From: an uncultured Collinsella sp.
GTDB taxonomy: Bacteria; Actinomycetota; Coriobacteriia; Coriobacteriales; Coriobacteriaceae
Direction: 5' to 3'
DNA: 7,944 nucleotides
Assembly: GCA_900550185.1 (NCBI GenBank)
Contig: URRN01000091.1
Coordinates: 1 to 7,944, forward strand
A program made the position numbers and the translations under genes. The notes beneath the pieces were generated by a model. The model did not search any database. It was not told where the DNA came from and saw only the letters and a program-made list of their open reading frames with translations. Numbering within the stretch: the stretch's first letter is position 1; the number at the start of each line of letters is the position of its first letter. Positions 5,398 to 7,944 of this stretch are shown here, piece after piece.

Positions 5398-7944
5398 CTA
5401 CCGACGTTTGGTGAACACGAACACGCCGACGATGGCGAGACCGATGACGCCGGCGGCAACGCCAACAATGGCGAGCGGGTTGGTGCCAGTCTCCTGCTCG
5501 GAGGCACTAGAGGACTTCTTAGCAGTGGTCGTGGAAGCAGCACCCGTATCGGACTTGGAATCGGACTTCTTGTCGGACTTGTTGTCCTTCTTGTCAGACT
5601 TCTTGTCAGACTTCTTCTCGTCCTTCTTATCGGACTTATCGGAGTCCTTCTTGTCGGACTTGTTGTCCTTGGTCTCGGTCTTGGTCGACACCGTCGTCTT
5701 GGTCGTCGGCTTATGACCCGGGGCGACAACGCCGCCAGCCTGCTGGCCCTTCGTGCCGGAGCCGGAACCCGTGCCAGTGCCGGCACCAGCACCAGAACCG
5801 TTGCCAGCGCCACCGTTACCACCATTAGTGCCAGAACCGCCATTACCGCCAGGGTTAACAGCATTCTTGGTCCACTTGGCATACAGCGTCAGATCGGCCG
5901 TCACCGGCGTACTGAAGTCATACGCCTGCGTGCAAGCCTCATCGGTGAACCAACCGCCGAAAGTGTAGCCCTTGCACTGTGGCTGAGTCGAGGGCTCCGT
6001 CGCCGCCTTGCCTTCCATCACGCGTTGAGAATCGGGCATCGCCGCATCCTTACCGTTAGCGTCGAACGTCACGGTATAGCGTTTGACCCTTTGGCCATTA
6101 CCCTTGACAGCAAACAGCTTGCCCGAGTCATTGACATAGTAGAGTGAACCATCGGATCCGACCGAAATAGAAGCCATGCAGTACTGCTGGTCGCCCGCCA
6201 CGGGCGTATAAAGCAGTTCGGCCTCGTCATCGCCAATACGGTAGCGATAGATGCCGCCCGGGTTGTTGTTGGACGTAAAGTAGACGTACGTCTCGCCGTT
6301 CTGGACAGAAACGACCGGCTGCGACTTTACATCGCCGCCGCCCGAAGCCCCCTGACGAATATAGTTACCGTCCGCCTTGCAAATGGAATAGTCCACGGAA
6401 AGCGTCTCGGCATCAATCACTGCAAGCTGACCGTAGTGATACGTGTACTTGTTCTGATAACCGCCCATAAAGGATTCGGTCGATGAGCCTCCGACCACAA
6501 TCCTGCCGTTGGCCAGCACCGGCGTCGAGGTCGAGCTGCCACCAAACGTCACCTTGCCAAGCTCGGAAAGGGTTCCGTCCGTTCCAACCGAAAGCTTATG
6601 CAAAACGCCATCGGCGCTCACGACATAGGCGATCGATCCATCAACCAGCACCGTCGTGCGCACGCGCTCGGCAATCTTGAGCGACGCAACAGTCTTTCCA
6701 GTTTCGGGGTCGACCGTACTCACCGTACCGGAATCATCTGCGATGACGCCATAATTGCCCGAGAACGCCAAGCCGGCCCAGTAATAGCCCTTGCTGTTCT
6801 CGTTCTTATGCTGCCACATAACCTTGCCATCGGAGATGCGCACGCAGAGCAGGTAGCCGTCGCTCGAGTCGGACCAGCTGGCCGATGCCGTCCCAAAGTA
6901 GGCAAAGCCGTCACGAACCGTAATGGACGCAAGAGACTGCTGAGCACCATCGGGGCCAGCAGGCAACTCATCGGTTACCCAAACCGTCGCCAGAGCATCA
7001 ACCGTCAGCGCCTGCAGGCGACCGCTCGAAAGCGGCACGAGCATCACGCCGCCGGTGTATACCATACGCGAGGTCGAATCGATCTTTGCCGCCAAAGGCG
7101 ATTCGGCAACGGTCTCACCCGTGTCGACATCTTTCTTGAGCAGCTTGGAACCAACGGCCACGTAGAGGTAGTCACCGACCAGCAACGGGTCGGAAATACC
7201 CTTGCTCCACTCGTTCGAGCCCTTGAGCTCGCTCACCCATTTTGCCTCAGCGTCTTTTGTGGGCACAGGAGCGTCGGTTACTTTGTCGGCGCTCGTATAA
7301 CCAGGCCAGTCGCTATCCCAGTTGGGACGTGCAGCACCCGGGTCAACAACAACGCTGTCGACGCCGGGCACAGTATCGCCGGGAGCAAAAGCCCAGACGA
7401 TTTTGTCGCCAGACTTGAGCACGTAATCGCTATCGAGCTGAGACCCAGGAACGCCGTTGACAAAGAACGACCATGCACCCGATAGCTCGGTACCATCAAG
7501 CGGAGATACGAGACTATAGACGCCCCAATAGCCAAATTGGTCATACATTTTTGACTTTATGCCAAGAGCATCGAAGTAAGCAGCAGAGGCATCCTTAATC
7601 GACGTGCCCTTAGCAAACACCTGGGTCGAAGGGCTCGTCCAACGCTGAGCCATCTCGGCGTTTTTGCCAATAATCTCCATCGTGACGGAAACCTGCTCGG
7701 GCGCGGGGTCGCCGTACTTCGAGTAGCACCAGACGACGGAGTCGCCGTCCTTGAGCGTGTAGCCGCCCGCGCCGGCGTCGGAGGCGCTGCCGTTGACGAA
7801 CAGCTGCCAGTACGCGCCGGTCGCCGGGTCGTAGCCGAGCTTGCGGTCCTTATCGAAAGGCGACGTGATCGTGTTGAGCGCCCAGCCCAAGGTGCCGTTG
7901 GGGTCGTAGTCGGCCTCGAGGCCGACTACGACCCCAACGGCACC
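5398..7944 (-). CDS. Large multidomain surface protein, 5'-truncated (DUF4430 x2, PQQ-like propeller, InlB B-repeat, C-terminal anchor)
   Basis: The frame is open to the window edge, so the N-terminus (including any signal peptide) is missing. Numbering here starts at the in-frame TTG at 7890. Domains: the end of a DUF4430-like unit (1-57: WQLFVNG, YTLKDGDSVVWCY); a second DUF4430-like unit (about 65-172: WSFFVNG, YVLKSGDKIVWAF); a PQQ-type beta-propeller (about 215-600) with blade motifs DVDTGET (254-260), RISDGKVMW, VDPETGKTV and VIDAETLSV; and one InlB/Listeria-Bacteroides B-repeat (605-673: YTVTFDANG, GYTFGGWFTD, LTLYAKW). A Gly-rich stretch (676-712), a Lys/Ser/Asp stalk (735-800), and a membrane helix with a KRR tail (804-830) complete it. 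The stalk and tail look like a Gram-positive wall-anchored protein, but the motif before the helix is EQETG and not LPxTG. The product is probably exported and cell-surface attached. Its stop abuts the next gene. The outermost 27 codon-bearing bases are doubtful (see the terminal palindrome). Confidence 0.88.
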   Translation of the reverse strand, partial: GAVGVVVGLEADYDPNGTLGWALNTITSPFDKDRKLGYDPATGAYWQLFVNGSASDAGAGGYTLKDGDSVVWCYSKYGDPAPEQVSVTMEIIGKNAEMAQRWTSPSTQVFAKGTSIKDASAAYFDALGIKSKMYDQFGYWGVYSLVSPLDGTELSGAWSFFVNGVPGSQLDSDYVLKSGDKIVWAFAPGDTVPGVDSVVVDPGAARPNWDSDWPGYTSADKVTDAPVPTKDAEAKWVSELKGSNEWSKGISDPLLVGDYLYVAVGSKLLKKDVDTGETVAESPLAAKIDSTSRMVYTGGVMLVPLSSGRLQALTVDALATVWVTDELPAGPDGAQQSLASITVRDGFAYFGTASASWSDSSDGYLLCVRISDGKVMWQHKNENSKGYYWAGLAFSGNYGVIADDSGTVSTVDPETGKTVASLKIAERVRTTVLVDGSIAYVVSADGVLHKLSVGTDGTLSELGKVTFGGSSTSTPVLANGRIVVGGSSTESFMGGYQNKYTYHYGQLAVIDAETLSVDYSICKADGNYIRQGASGGGDVKSQPVVSVQNGETYVYFTSNNNPGGIYRYRIGDDEAELLYTPVAGDQQYCMASISVGSDGSLYYVNDSGKLFAVKGNGQRVKRYTVTFDANGKDAAMPDSQRVMEGKAATEPSTQPQCKGYTFGGWFTDEACTQAYDFSTPVTADLTLYAKWTKNAVNPGGNGGSGTNGGNGGAGNGSGAGAGTGTGSGSGTKGQQAGGVVAPGHKPTTKTTVSTKTETKDNKSDKKDSDKSDKKDEKKSDKKSDKKDNKSDKKSDSKSDTGAASTTTAKKSSSASEQETGTNPLAIVGVAAGVIGLAIVGVFVFTKRR
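5551..5675 (-). repeat. Imperfect tandem repeat encoding the Lys/Ser/Asp stalk
   Basis: Repeated units built around GACTTCTTGTC and GACTTGTTGTCC on the plus strand encode KSDKK, KSDKKD and NKSDKK repeats in the surface protein. One block, TTCTTGTCGGACTTGTTGTC, occurs twice (starting near 5566 and 5647). Such slippage-prone repeats often vary in copy number between strains. The following gene has a similar but less regular linker. Confidence 0.7.
7891..7944. repeat. Perfect 54-bp palindrome at the window end (probable assembly fold-back)
   Basis: Bases 7918-7944 are the exact reverse complement of 7891-7917, with the centre at GGCCTCGAGGCC (7912-7923). The inner half is continuous with the surface-protein gene and reads EADYDPNGT before LGWALN. 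The outer half reads GAVGVVVGL in the same frame and looks like a mirrored copy. A gap-free 54-bp palindrome inside coding sequence and exactly at the sequence end points to a chimeric fold-back or assembly end artefact. Confidence 0.9.

Noticed and set aside
5551..5675. CRISPR-like array of short repeats
   Set aside because: Repeats are imperfect, about 12 nt, without unique spacers, and are in frame with a coding stalk.
5209..6147. 312-codon plus-strand open frame opposite the surface-protein genes
   Set aside because: It mirrors the Gly-rich and Lys/Ser/Asp repeats of the minus-strand gene as Leu/Val/Gly-rich low-complexity sequence, has no ribosome binding site, and covers two well-supported genes in antisense.
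7888..7890. TTG as the true start of the large surface protein
   Set aside because: The frame stays open upstream, there is no ribosome binding site or signal peptide, and the first residues are already in the middle of a DUF4430-like domain.

Overview
The window looks like a chromosomal contig end from a Coriobacteriia member, most likely Collinsella or a close relative. The basis is a GC-rich coding style, a class III (Firmicutes/Coriobacteria-type) fructose-1,6-bisphosphatase, a DegV protein, and large Lys/Ser/Asp-rich surface proteins carrying DUF4430 and InlB-type B-repeat domains. The genus is an inference from gene content; no rRNA or other marker is present.

Layout: (1) 109-999, minus strand, a DegV/FakB-type fatty-acid-binding protein with its terminator at 8-49. 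(2) 1000-1318, a divergent intergenic region that includes a 10-bp inverted repeat just before the fbp ribosome binding site. (3) 1319-3235, plus strand, class III fructose-1,6-bisphosphatase (fbp). It is followed after a 78-nt structured gap by a small GtrA-family membrane protein (3314-3709). A second GtrA paralogue (3928-4335) follows an AT-rich spacer with two inverted repeats. (4) 4336-4494, a convergent junction with two back-to-back intrinsic terminators, one for each strand. (5) 4495-7944, minus strand, a two-gene surface-protein unit. The upstream gene is cut by the window edge and encodes a large exported protein (two DUF4430-like domains, a PQQ-type beta-propeller, one InlB B-repeat, a Gly-rich then Lys/Ser/Asp-rich stalk, and a C-terminal membrane anchor). 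Its stop codon directly abuts the start of a second gene, which encodes an N-terminally anchored single-DUF4430 protein.

How the genes fit together: fbp is a gluconeogenic enzyme. The GtrA pair probably serves polyprenyl-linked sugar translocation for cell-surface glycans, so the plus-strand cluster may link sugar-phosphate supply with envelope glycosylation, although this is inference from proximity only. The minus-strand pair is most likely co-expressed and displayed outside the membrane. DUF4430 is related to the C-terminal beta domain of transcobalamin/intrinsic factor, so a ligand-capture role (possibly a corrinoid) is a testable idea and not a conclusion.

The last 54 bases (7891-7944) form a perfect palindrome inside the open reading frame. 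This is most simply a fold-back assembly artefact at a contig end, and sequence beyond about 7917 should not be trusted. No CRISPR array, tRNA, rRNA, insertion sequence or riboswitch was recognised.
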